DNA of 25,543 nt, from assembly GCA_016872875.1 (NCBI GenBank), contig VGYW01000074.1, positions 1 to 25,543 on the forward strand, written 5' to 3'. This DNA comes from Planctomycetota bacterium. Lineage in GTDB: Bacteria > Planctomycetota > PUPC01 > DSUN01. The notes beneath the pieces were generated by a model. The model saw only the letters and a list, made by a program, of their open reading frames with translations. It made no database searches and was not told the DNA's origin. Both the position numbers and the translations under genes were made by a program. This document shows positions 6,707-14,090 of the stretch, in pieces (positions within the stretch are counted from its first letter, which is position 1; each line of letters begins with the position of its first letter).

Positions 6707-7867
6707 ATGGCCAAGCGAGTAGCGGTTCTGGGCTCCACGGGCTCGATCGGCACGAGCGCACTGGCGGTGCTGCGCGAGCTGGGGCCGGACTTCGAGCTCG
6801 TGGGCCTGGCAGCCAACACGCAGTGGGAGGCCCTGGCCGGCCAACTGGCTGAGTTCCGGCCCAAACGCGCCATCCTGCACTCGCTCGACGCCCTGCGGCG
6901 TCTGGCCGAGCGGGTGGGCACGAACTGCGTGGAGCTCGGCTCCGGCCCCGAAGGGGTGACGGCGCTGGCCGCGGCGGCGGACGTTGATATTGTGGTGAAT
7001 GCTATCGTCGGGGCATCGGGGCTGGCGCCGGCCCTGGCCGCGGTGCGGGCGGGCAAGACCCTTGCCCTGGCCAACAAGGAGTGCATGGTCATCGCGGGCG
7101 AGCTCCTCACCCGCGCGGCCAATGCCTCGGGGGCGCGAATCATCCCGATAGACAGCGAGCACTCGGCCATCTTCCAGGCGATGCGCAGCGGCCGGCCGGG
7201 CGAGGTGCGCCGCGTCTGGCTCACCGCCTCCGGCGGCCCGTTCCGCCTGATGCCCGCCGGCGAGCTCGACGCCGTGACGCCCGAGCAGGCACTCCAGCAC
7301 CCCAACTGGGCGATGGGTCCGAAGGTCACTGTGGACTCAGCCACGATGATGAACAAGGCCCTCGAGATAGTGGAGGCCAGGTGGCTCTTCGGCCTCGAGG
7401 TCAGCCGCATCCGCGTCCTCATCCATCCGCAGTCCGTCGTCCACTCGCTGGTCGAGTTCTGCGACGGCTCGACCATCGCGCAGCTCGGGGTGCCGGACAT
7501 GCGGGTGCCGATCCAGTACGCGCTGACGTATCCCGAGCGGCGCTCTAGCAGCGTGGGGGCGGCTGACCTGGCGGCTCTTGGGCGGCTGGACTTCGAGGAG
7601 CCCGACCCCGCCCGCTTCCCCGCGCTCGCCCTCGGCTATCGCGCCGCCGAGGCCGCGGGCACGATGGGAGCCGTCCTCAACGCCGCTAACGAGGCCGCGG
7701 TCGAGGCCTTCCTCGCCCGCCGCATCCGCTTTCCCGCCATCACCGGCCTCGTGGCTCGCGTGATGGACCACCACCAGACCGTGGAACACCCCACACCGGA
7801 GGCACTTGATGCAGCAGACCACTGGGCGCGCCAGGAGGCCACAGCGTGGATAGCGCGCTCACGATAG
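6707..7867 (+). CDS. dxr: 1-deoxy-D-xylulose 5-phosphate reductoisomerase
   Basis: Catalyses NADPH-dependent conversion of 1-deoxy-D-xylulose 5-phosphate to 2-C-methyl-D-erythritol 4-phosphate in the cytosolic MEP route to isoprenoids. The 386-residue product has the usual family length. Seen directly: the N-terminal nucleotide-binding GSTGSIG, LANKECMV, the substrate/metal-binding IPIDSEHSAIFQ, TASGGPFR, NWAMGPKVTVDSATMMNKALE, and the C-terminal HPQSVVHSLVEF and AANEAAVEAFL. The start at 6707 gives MAKRVAVLGSTGS, the family N-terminus, and fits the promoter position. It overlaps the following rseP by 22 bp, a common bacterial pairing of the two genes. Confidence 0.97.
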   Translation: MAKRVAVLGSTGSIGTSALAVLRELGPDFELVGLAANTQWEALAGQLAEFRPKRAILHSLDALRRLAERVGTNCVELGSGPEGVTALAAAADVDIVVNAIVGASGLAPALAAVRAGKTLALANKECMVIAGELLTRAANASGARIIPIDSEHSAIFQAMRSGRPGEVRRVWLTASGGPFRLMPAGELDAVTPEQALQHPNWAMGPKVTVDSATMMNKALEIVEARWLFGLEVSRIRVLIHPQSVVHSLVEFCDGSTIAQLGVPDMRVPIQYALTYPERRSSSVGAADLAALGRLDFEEPDPARFPALALGYRAAEAAGTMGAVLNAANEAAVEAFLARRIRFPAITGLVARVMDHHQTVEHPTPEALDAADHWARQEATAWIARSR

Positions 7868-9816
7868 CCAGGGGCATCGTCCTCACCGTCGTCGCCTTCG
7901 GCTTCATGATTTTCGTCCACGAGCTTGGCCATTTCCTCGCCTCCAAGCTCGTCGGCGTCCGCGTTGACCGTTTCTCGTTCGGGTTCGGTTGGAAGCTCGT
8001 GGGCCGCAAGTGGGGGCAGACCGAGTACATGATCTCGGCGATCCCGCTGGGCGGCTACGTGAAGCTGGCCGGCGGCGACGAGGGCGAGGAGGCCACGGGC
8101 GCGCCCGACGAGTTCGTGTCCAAAACCCCCGGCCAGCGGCTCCTGGTCTTCGTGGCCGGCCCCCTCTTCAGCATCCTGTTCGGCATCCCGCTGGCGATGG
8201 CCATGCTCATCGTCGGGCGCGAGACGCAGACGGCCGACGTCTCCTACGTGGCGGTGGGCGGCCCGGCCTGGGACGCCGGGGTGAAGCAGGGGGACCGCAT
8301 CACGGCGATCGGCTCGCGGCCGGTGGAGAGCTTCGAGGGGCTGCGGCAGGCGATCCACGAATGCCCCTTCGGCGTGCCCATCGAGCTCGTCGTCGAGCGC
8401 GGCGGCAAGGAGCTCACCCTGACGGTCATTCGGCCCAGGGGCCGCCTCCTCGGCGTGCTCTGCCCGCGCGTCCTGCCAATCGTCCAGCGCATCGAGCCGG
8501 ACAGCCCGGCAGCCTCGGCGGACATCCGAGCGGCCGACGCGCGGGCGAACGAGGCGGGCGACCGCATCGCGGCGGTCAATGGCAAGCGGCTGCGCGGCTG
8601 GTTCGACTTCCAGCGCGCCGTCCGCGCCAGCCCGGGCAAACCTGTCGCCCTCACCCTCGAACGCGCCGGCCGCACCCTGGACCTCACCGTCACGCCCCGA
8701 GCCGAGAAGGTGCCCGACCCCGGCTTCACGATTCGCCTCCCGGCCGAGGTCGGGTTCGTCCGCAAGGGCTTCCCGGCCGAGGGCGAGCTCCTGGCCGGCG
8801 ACCGCATCGTCGCCGTCAACGGCAGACCCGTCGGCGACTGGTGGGAGGTGGAGGACGCCGCCTCGGATGGGCCGGCGAACCTCGTCCTCACCATCGAGCG
8901 CCCGCAGGGGAAGGCCATCGTCGAGCTCTCGCCCGACGAGGCCCGCTTCGCCGCCTCGCTCCGCGCCGCCGTCGAGAAGCTCGCCAGGAAGACCCTCACC
9001 GTGGAGCTCGCGCGCGGCGACGGCCTGCTCCTCGCGGACACCGTGGGCATCGCCCCGGTGCCCGCGTACGAAATCGCCAGCATCCACCGCCAGGCCGAGC
9101 CCCCCCTCCAGGTAGGCGACCGCATCGTGAGGGTTGGCAACGCCGACCTGGCGAAGGCCATCCCGGAACGCTACGTTTACACCCCCATCGAAAACGTCCT
9201 GAGCACGCTCGGCAGCGAGGACCGCGAGGTCCGCCTCACCGTCGTCCGAAGGGGGCCGGGCGGGCCGCAGCTCACCCTGAGCGGCCTCGTCTGGTCCCTC
9301 AGCCCCATAGAGGCCGAGCTACAGGCCACCGTCCAGCCGGGCACCCGCCAGGTGGGGAGCCTGGGCATCGTTGCGACCGAGACCGAGATCACCCGCAAGG
9401 AGAGCTTCTTCGGCTCATTCGTCCCCGCGCTCGGCCGCACCCTCAGCATCAGCACCTTCGCCTTCAGGGTCATCATCAGCCTCTTCCAGGGCGACGTCCC
9501 CGCCTCCGACCTCATGGGGCCGGTGGGCATCGCGCAAGTGACCTACATCTCCGCCACGCGCGGCTGGTCCGACCTCTTCTGGCTCATCCACCTGATCACC
9601 GTGAACATCGGGGTGTTCAACCTCCTGCCGTTGCCGCCGCTCGACGGCGGGCGCATCGTCATGCTCGCCTACGAGAAGGCCCGCGGCAAGCGCCCCAGCC
9701 GAAAGGTCCAGGAGGCCATCATCCTGGCCGGCTTCGGCCTCGTCGTCGCAGTCTTCCTCCTGGCCACATTCAACGACTTCATCCGACTGTTCTCCCGATC
9801 GCTAGACCTTGGATGA
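7846..9816 (+). CDS. rseP: RseP-type site-2 intramembrane metalloprotease with an expanded PDZ array
   Basis: Zinc protease of the inner membrane that cleaves transmembrane substrates, classically anti-sigma factors after a first periplasmic cut. The HELGH zinc motif is at residues 25-29 in the first membrane helix, and the third metal ligand motif NLLPLPPLDGGR is near 588-600. At 656 residues it is about 200 longer than the roughly 450 of E. coli RseP. The extra length is PDZ-like repeats, four by eye: near 120-190 (AGVKQGDRITAIG), 206-280 (GDRIAAVNGK), 300-350 (LLAGDRIVAVNG) and 400-480 (QVGDRIVRVG). The GTG start overlaps the end of dxr. Its proximity to the ECF/FecR-like operon suggests, but does not show, that the FecR-like protein is a substrate. 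Confidence 0.95.
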   Translation: MDSALTIARGIVLTVVAFGFMIFVHELGHFLASKLVGVRVDRFSFGFGWKLVGRKWGQTEYMISAIPLGGYVKLAGGDEGEEATGAPDEFVSKTPGQRLLVFVAGPLFSILFGIPLAMAMLIVGRETQTADVSYVAVGGPAWDAGVKQGDRITAIGSRPVESFEGLRQAIHECPFGVPIELVVERGGKELTLTVIRPRGRLLGVLCPRVLPIVQRIEPDSPAASADIRAADARANEAGDRIAAVNGKRLRGWFDFQRAVRASPGKPVALTLERAGRTLDLTVTPRAEKVPDPGFTIRLPAEVGFVRKGFPAEGELLAGDRIVAVNGRPVGDWWEVEDAASDGPANLVLTIERPQGKAIVELSPDEARFAASLRAAVEKLARKTLTVELARGDGLLLADTVGIAPVPAYEIASIHRQAEPPLQVGDRIVRVGNADLAKAIPERYVYTPIENVLSTLGSEDREVRLTVVRRGPGGPQLTLSGLVWSLSPIEAELQATVQPGTRQVGSLGIVATETEITRKESFFGSFVPALGRTLSISTFAFRVIISLFQGDVPASDLMGPVGIAQVTYISATRGWSDLFWLIHLITVNIGVFNLLPLPPLDGGRIVMLAYEKARGKRPSRKVQEAIILAGFGLVVAVFLLATFNDFIRLFSRSLDLG

Positions 9817-9822
9817 AATGAT

Positions 9823-9983
9823 GGGGGGATGAATGGATGTGTGGATGGGTGGATGGGTGGGAAAGAGCTGGATGAATGGATCGTTGGATGGGTGGATGGA
9901 TGTCAGAGGGCTTGACTCTTTCATTCATCCATTCATCCATTCATCCATTCATCCATTCATCCATCCATCCATCCAATCATCCT
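9823..9983. repeat. Minisatellite inverted repeat (GGATGAATGG / CCATTCATCC units)
   Basis: The left arm (about 9830-9900) consists of GGATGGGT/GGATGAAT units. The right arm (about 9921-9982) consists of TTCATCCA/TCCATCCA units, with a spacer that includes GGGCTTGACTC. It fills the gap between rseP and the acyl carrier protein gene and uses the same unit as the arrays at 4083 and 11253. Confidence 0.75.
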
Positions 9984-10021
9984 CTCTTGTTGTGGCAAAG
10001 CCCCCTTAAGGATAGTGCTCC

Positions 10022-10288
10022 ATGCCTGACGACGCCACGATAGAGGACCGCCTGAAGGCCATGATCGTCGAGCGGTTGTTCCTCAAGGTCAGCCCCTCCG
10101 AGATCGCCGACGACGACATCCTGATGCAGAAGTTCGAGATCGACTCCGTGCGCCTCTTCGAGATCGTCATCGGCCTCGAAGAGGTCTTCGACATCTCCCT
10201 CGAGGACGACGAGTTCAGCATCGAGCGCTTCGAGAGCGTCAAGGCCATCTCCGACCTCGTTCGCACCAAGCTCCCCGCTGAGGCGTGA
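10022..10288 (+). CDS. Acyl carrier protein
   Basis: An 88-residue stand-alone carrier protein. The phosphopantetheine attachment serine is in FEIDSVRLFEIVIGLEE, replacing the usual DSL with DSV. The surrounding four-helix pattern (IEDRLKAMIVERL; ISLEDDEF; VKAISDLV) fits the family. AAGGA shortly upstream can serve as the ribosome-binding site. The TGA stop lies within the left arm of a perfect 27-bp inverted repeat, and an alpha/beta hydrolase gene follows 26 bp later. Similar ACP plus hydrolase pairs occur in exosortase-associated clusters, but no exosortase is visible. The acyl substrate is unknown. Confidence 0.88.
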   Translation: MPDDATIEDRLKAMIVERLFLKVSPSEIADDDILMQKFEIDSVRLFEIVIGLEEVFDISLEDDEFSIERFESVKAISDLVRTKLPAEA

Positions 10289-10431
10289 CGCGTGACCCGT
10301 GACGCGTGATTCAGATGGAAGAACCCCTCTACTTCCCCTCTGACGGCTTCCGCCTCTTTGGTGTGCTCCACCTTCAAGAGGGCGCCCGGCCGCCATCTTC
10401 GGAGTCACGCGTCACGGGTCACGCGTCACGC
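10283..10431. repeat. Perfect 27-bp inverted repeat spanning an ACP stop codon and the hydrolase 5' end
   Basis: Arms 10283-10309 and 10405-10431 are exact reverse complements, 27 of 27, built from GTGACGC units. The 95-nt loop holds the ATG and first 30 codons of the hydrolase. The left arm contains the ACP stop codon and the right arm is translated as an in-frame insert (VTGHAS). Confidence 0.85.
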
Positions 10432-11256
10432 ATCGGCTTCGTGTTCTGCGCGCCTTTCGGCGAGGAGCAGAAGCAGGCATACCGGGTCTACGTGGAGATG
10501 GCTCGCCGCCTCGAGGGGCTGGGCTTCCCGTCGCTCCGCTTCGACTACCGCGGGACGGGGGATAGCCACGGGGCGTTCGCGGAGTTCTCTCTGGCGGGCG
10601 CGCTCCGGGACATCCAGGCCGCCGCAGCTTTCCTGAGCCAGCGCACTGGCGTCGCGCGCGTCGGCCTCATCGGCCTCCGCCTGGGCGCAAGCCTCGCCCT
10701 CAAGAGTGTGGAGTGCGGAGTGCGGAGTGCGGAGTGTCAAGAGCCAGAGGAGGCCGGTTCCGGCGGCACGCGGCACGCGGCACGCGTCACGCCTCTGCCC
10801 TCGTCCCTCGTCCCTCGTCCCTCTCTCCTCGTCCTCTGGCAGCCCATTGTGGACGGCGCGCTCTTCTATCGCCTCAACATCCGCCGGATGCTGGTCCGCC
10901 AGATGATGACCCACGGCAAGGCGACGGGCGAGCGCGACACTGGCAGCGCGGAGACGATTGACCTCGACGGCTTCCTGGCCAGCCGCGCGATGTGCGAGGA
11001 GATCAAGGCTCTCAGGATTTCGGATTTCGGACTGCGGATTGCGGATTTCCCGCCGACGCTGCTCGTGCAGTTCGCGCCCACGACGGAGCCGACCGCGGAG
11101 GTGAGGCCGCTTGTCGAGAGGTTGGGGCCGAAGGGCAGCTTCCTCTCCTTCGTGATGGAGCCCTTCTGGGACCGCCTGGGCTATATTGATTGCGGGGCGG
11201 CCATCGAGGCGACGGTGGCGTGGGTGGTGGGGCGGGCGGGGCCACGGGGGGGATGA
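10315..11256 (+). CDS. Alpha/beta hydrolase (exosortase-associated-hydrolase-like) with in-frame repeat insertions
   Basis: Resembles serine-hydrolase-fold proteins of the exosortase-A-associated type. Seen: FVFCAPFGEEQKQAYRVYV after the first strand, LRFDYRGTGDS, GLIGLRLGASLAL (nucleophile-elbow region; the usual G-x-S-x-G reads G-L-R-L-G, so the expected serine is replaced), and a C-terminal VMEPFWDRLG. The product is 313 residues from the ATG at 10315; a GTG at 10306 is possible. Three foreign stretches interrupt it: about residues 29-40, 130-174 and 233-245, each translated from repeat DNA. The stop codon itself is part of the next GGATGAATGG repeat. No ribosome-binding site precedes the ATG. 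The missing nucleophile, with the insertions, raises the possibility of an inactive or decaying gene. Confidence 0.7.
   Translation: MEEPLYFPSDGFRLFGVLHLQEGARPPSSESRVTGHASRIGFVFCAPFGEEQKQAYRVYVEMARRLEGLGFPSLRFDYRGTGDSHGAFAEFSLAGALRDIQAAAAFLSQRTGVARVGLIGLRLGASLALKSVECGVRSAECQEPEEAGSGGTRHAARVTPLPSSLVPRPSLLVLWQPIVDGALFYRLNIRRMLVRQMMTHGKATGERDTGSAETIDLDGFLASRAMCEEIKALRISDFGLRIADFPPTLLVQFAPTTEPTAEVRPLVERLGPKGSFLSFVMEPFWDRLGYIDCGAAIEATVAWVVGRAGPRGG
10704..10836. repeat. Tandem-unit insert in the hydrolase gene (GGAGTGC, GGCACGC and CGTCCCT units)
   Basis: Three short-unit tracts follow one another: GGAGTGC repeats (10704-10738), CGGCACG/CGCGTCACG (10768-10791) and TCGTCCC repeats (10800-10836). 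All are read in frame as Cys/Arg/Ser/Pro-rich sequence with no counterpart expected in the hydrolase fold. Confidence 0.7.
11012..11050. repeat. GGATTTCGGA/GGATTGC repeat insert in the hydrolase gene
   Basis: Iterated GGATTTCGGATTGCGG units are translated in frame as RISDFGLRIADF, a hydrophobic insert. It is related to the CGATTT/CGATTGC tracts at 2401 and 25123. Confidence 0.65.
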
Positions 11257-11326
11257 ATGGATGGGTGGATGAGTGGATGCTTGTCAGGCATTCATCCATT
11301 CATCCAATCATCCATTCATCCACTCC
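11253..11326. terminator. GGATGAATGG/CCATTCATCC inverted repeat between convergent genes
   Basis: Left arm about 11253-11280 and right arm about 11290-11326, same unit family as 9823-9983. It supplies the hydrolase stop codon (TGA 11254-11256) and abuts the stop codon of the convergent membrane/methyltransferase-fold gene at 11327. It is placed to act as a bidirectional terminator (inference). Confidence 0.5.
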
Positions 11327-13081
11327 TCAGTCTGTGACCCAGTTATCCACCGGGGCATAGTCGTCGGTCAGGATTGGCGCGTTCTGCCACTCGCGGAGGC
11401 GGGCGCGGCGCCGGGACTCGTCGGGGTCGCGCCGGCAGAGCAACTCGTCCATCGTCTGGTGGTTCGCCGCGTGGTGGAGGATGCTGGGGAGCTTGATGAG
11501 GGTGCCGACCCGCTCGCGCGCCCTGGCCTCGATCACGCTCTCGGGCAGCGGGTTCTCCGCCTCGTCGAAGTTCAGGGCCAACAGCTCCACGTTCATCCCC
11601 TCCGTGCGCCTGCGGGAAGCGGCCCAGCGCTGGTCGTAGAGCTTGGGGAAGACGTAGGTGTGCTTCTCCCCGAACACGGCGTGGAAGGTCTTGAGCATCG
11701 CCCAGAACAGGGGGCTCATCTCGCCCTCCAGGGCGCTGATGATGTTCAGGTGCACCACCCCCTTCGGCCCCAGCCGGGCCTTCACCAGCTCGAGGAACTC
11801 GCGCGTGAGGAGGTGGAACGGCGGTCGCCCGCCCGTGAAGGCGTCCAGGATGATGATGTCGTACTGGCGCGTGCAGTCGCGGACGTAGACCCGCCCGTCC
11901 ACGATCGTGGTGGTGACGCCGTTCTCGCCGGGCCGGAAGCCGAAGTACTTCTGCGCCACCTCCACCACTGTGGGGTCAATCTCGACGACGTCCACCCGCT
12001 CCAGTTGCGGATAGTCGCGGCGGAAGATGGTGGGCACCACCCCGCCGCCCCCGCCCACGATCAGCACGCTCTTCGCGTCCTTGTTGAACAGGAACGGCAG
12101 GTGGAGGGTGTCGGTGTACTTCGCCCCGCTCTCGTAGGGCTCCTTGATGCGGATGTCCTTCGGGTCGCCGCTCTCCACCATCACCTCGCTCTCGATGTAC
12201 TTGTCGAACATCATCCGCAGCGACCACTGCTTTTCGCCATAGCCGCGTCCGAGGAGGAGCACGCCGATGCGTTGGTAGGGCGAATCCATCTCGGCGACCA
12301 GGGTCTCCGACTCGTACTCTGTCGCAGCCTGGACCTGCACGTACGAGGGTGCGGGGAGGATGGCGAGGACGGCGCCGGCGGCCATGGCGAGCACGGTGCC
12401 CGCCGCGCCAGCCAGGCTGGCTGCCGTCGCCCGCGGCCTCAGCCGCGGCACGATGGCCAGGAGCGACACCAGGATGAGGCACACGCCCAGCGCCTTGACG
12501 ATGTTGCCCACCCCGAAGGCCGGGATGAACCAGAATGTGGCCACCATGGTGCCCAGGATGCTGCCGAGGGTCGAGAGCGAGTAGAGGCGTCCCGCCACAT
12601 TGCCCACCGTGGCCACGCTCTGTGCCTGGAGCCGCACGGAGAAGGGCGAGACCATGCCCAACAGCACGCTGGGAACGAAGAACAGCAATACCGAGGCAAG
12701 CAAGGGATTCGCTCGGCTTCCCGAACCGAGCCAGCGGTCGATCCCTCGGCAGGAGTACACGGCGACGAGCGGCACCACGAGCACGAGGAGGCCCGCCACG
12801 GCGATGATGGCGCCAAGCAAGCTGAACCGCGGCAGCCTGTCGGCAAGCTGCCCCCCCACGAGGTAGCCCAGGCTGAGCGCGGCCAGGAACACCCCGATGA
12901 GGCTGCCCCAGACGAAGATCGTGCTCCCGAACGTGGGGGCCAGGATGCGGCTGCCGACCATCTCGAAGGCCATCAGCACCGCCCCGCACACGAACACCAC
13001 GACGTGGAGCGACACCGTCTCGCCGCGGCCGCCTGTGTGGGGCGCTGCCGGGGCTTCGTGCTCCCTGTGCTGTCGAGCCAT
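11327..13081 (-). CDS. Membrane-fused spermidine-synthase-like (SAM-binding) protein
   Basis: A 584-residue fusion. The N-terminal half has about seven hydrophobic helices (from VVVFVCGAVLMAFEMVGSRI to about residue 260) of the MFS-like type often joined to SpeE. The C-terminal half is a Rossmann methyltransferase-like fold (VLIVGGGGGVVPTIF; VDVVEIDPTVVEVA; DIIILDAFTGG). The SpeE signature GGGDG reads GGGGG here, lacking the aspartate, so true putrescine aminopropyl transfer is doubtful. The chosen ATG at 13081 follows GACAGGG at 8 nt; an upstream GTG at 13120 in the same frame is possible. It points towards the hydrolase gene and shares a repeat terminator with it. Confidence 0.85.
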   Translation of the reverse strand: MARQHREHEAPAAPHTGGRGETVSLHVVVFVCGAVLMAFEMVGSRILAPTFGSTIFVWGSLIGVFLAALSLGYLVGGQLADRLPRFSLLGAIIAVAGLLVLVVPLVAVYSCRGIDRWLGSGSRANPLLASVLLFFVPSVLLGMVSPFSVRLQAQSVATVGNVAGRLYSLSTLGSILGTMVATFWFIPAFGVGNIVKALGVCLILVSLLAIVPRLRPRATAASLAGAAGTVLAMAAGAVLAILPAPSYVQVQAATEYESETLVAEMDSPYQRIGVLLLGRGYGEKQWSLRMMFDKYIESEVMVESGDPKDIRIKEPYESGAKYTDTLHLPFLFNKDAKSVLIVGGGGGVVPTIFRRDYPQLERVDVVEIDPTVVEVAQKYFGFRPGENGVTTTIVDGRVYVRDCTRQYDIIILDAFTGGRPPFHLLTREFLELVKARLGPKGVVHLNIISALEGEMSPLFWAMLKTFHAVFGEKHTYVFPKLYDQRWAASRRRTEGMNVELLALNFDEAENPLPESVIEARARERVGTLIKLPSILHHAANHQTMDELLCRRDPDESRRRARLREWQNAPILTDDYAPVDNWVTD

Positions 13082-13183
13082 TCTCTGATCCCTGTCCTTT
13101 GAGGGGAAGTGAAACGCCACGCCGCAAGGCAGCGAACATTATAGGCGGCCACGCGCGAGCGATCAAGACGGGCGGGGCGGAGA

Positions 13184-13268
13184 GGGACCACAAGGACCAC
13201 AGGGACCACAAGGACCACCGATCTGTCATGCCCCTTGGGTCCCTGTGGTCCTTGTGGTCCCTGTGGTC
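13184..13268. repeat. GGACCACA-unit inverted repeat forming the 3' end of the kinase gene
   Basis: Tandem GGACCACA/GGACCACAA units (13184-13218) face their complement (13237-13268). At least 24 bp pair perfectly (13184-13207 with 13238-13261). The kinase stop codon (13226-13228) is in the loop, and the last 14 or so residues of the kinase (MTTGTTRTTG) are encoded by the right arm. Confidence 0.8.
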
Positions 13269-14083
13269 ATTTCCCCTCCCTTCTCAATCCCCCTCACGCG
13301 ATAGCCCGCGTCGAGGCGCACCACGATGTCGGCCTCTGGGCGGGTGGCCGCGACCAGCTCCGTGTTCGGCCCATCGGTCCGCTCGAAGTGGGCTATGGCA
13401 TCTTCGCGGCTCCTGCCGCCGCGGACGTGGCGGGCGAGCATCCGCTCGCGGTTCACGCCAGGCGGCAAGTCGAGGAAGAGGCGCAGGCCGAAGGAATCGC
13501 ACACCCGCGCCCACGCGCCCTCTCGATACAGCAGGTAGTTGCCCTCCACCACGACGAGGCGGTCGGACGGCTGCACCACGATGGCCCCCTCGACGGGGTC
13601 GTGGAGCCTGCGGTCGTAGGCGGGGAGCGCCACGGCCTCGTCCCCGGCCCGCAAGCGGCCGAGGTCCGCGGCCAGGCGGACCGCGTCGAACGTGAAGTGC
13701 GCCCCCTTGTAGCGGCGAAGCGTCCCGTCGCCCGAAGGGGCGGGGTGGGAGTCGAGCCAGGCGTTGGGGAAGTGATAGCCGTCGAGCCCGAATGCCGCCA
13801 CTCCGAACGGCGGCTCGAGCGCGCGCAGCACCCGCACCATCAGCGCGGTGAAGACCGACTTGCCCCCGGCCGGCACCCCCGCGATGGCCACGAGATAGCG
13901 CCCCTTCGCCGCCCGCGCCCGCTCGATGAACCCTTGCGCGAGCGGGATGCGGAACCGGGCAAGGTCGGCCGGCCCACACGCCGGCATCTCCTCGTAGCCC
14001 GCGACATCCAATGGGGCGGCCTGCACCGCCCGCCACACCGCGGTGACCACGTGGCTTGTGCTATGGCTGACTTCTCGCGTCAA
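13226..14083 (-). CDS. P-loop nucleoside/pantothenate/sugar kinase-family protein
   Basis: A 285-residue member of the uridine kinase/PanK-like P-loop kinases. The Walker A motif GVPAGGKS is at 69-76. LDGYHFPN (100-107) carries the family's substrate-site D-x-Y-H, and LVVVEGNYLL (176-185) is the usual strand with acidic end. The phosphate acceptor (nucleoside, pantothenate or sugar) cannot be told from sequence alone. The start is uncertain: TTG at 14083 is preceded by GAGCGGG, and GTG at 14050 is an alternative. About 14 C-terminal residues derive from repeat DNA. It lies 7 bp after the Uma2 gene on the same strand, so the two are probably cotranscribed. Confidence 0.85.
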   Translation of the reverse strand: MTREVSHSTSHVVTAVWRAVQAAPLDVAGYEEMPACGPADLARFRIPLAQGFIERARAAKGRYLVAIAGVPAGGKSVFTALMVRVLRALEPPFGVAAFGLDGYHFPNAWLDSHPAPSGDGTLRRYKGAHFTFDAVRLAADLGRLRAGDEAVALPAYDRRLHDPVEGAIVVQPSDRLVVVEGNYLLYREGAWARVCDSFGLRLFLDLPPGVNRERMLARHVRGGRSREDAIAHFERTDGPNTELVAATRPEADIVVRLDAGYRVRGIEKGGEMTTGTTRTTGTQGA

Positions 14084-14090
14084 GACCCGC

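Noticed and set aside
4823..7300. 825-residue minus-strand open frame containing a poly-Ser run
   Set aside because: The poly-Ser is the GAT/GAC tract read backwards, and the frame is antisense to the FecR-like and dxr genes.
10022..11256. Exosortase/EPS locus
   Set aside because: Only the ACP and a hydrolase resemble such loci; no exosortase, EpsH-like or glycosyltransferase gene is visible.
11273..13102. 609-residue plus-strand open frame
   Set aside because: His/Arg/Gln-rich shadow of the membrane/SpeE-like gene; no motifs or ribosome-binding site.
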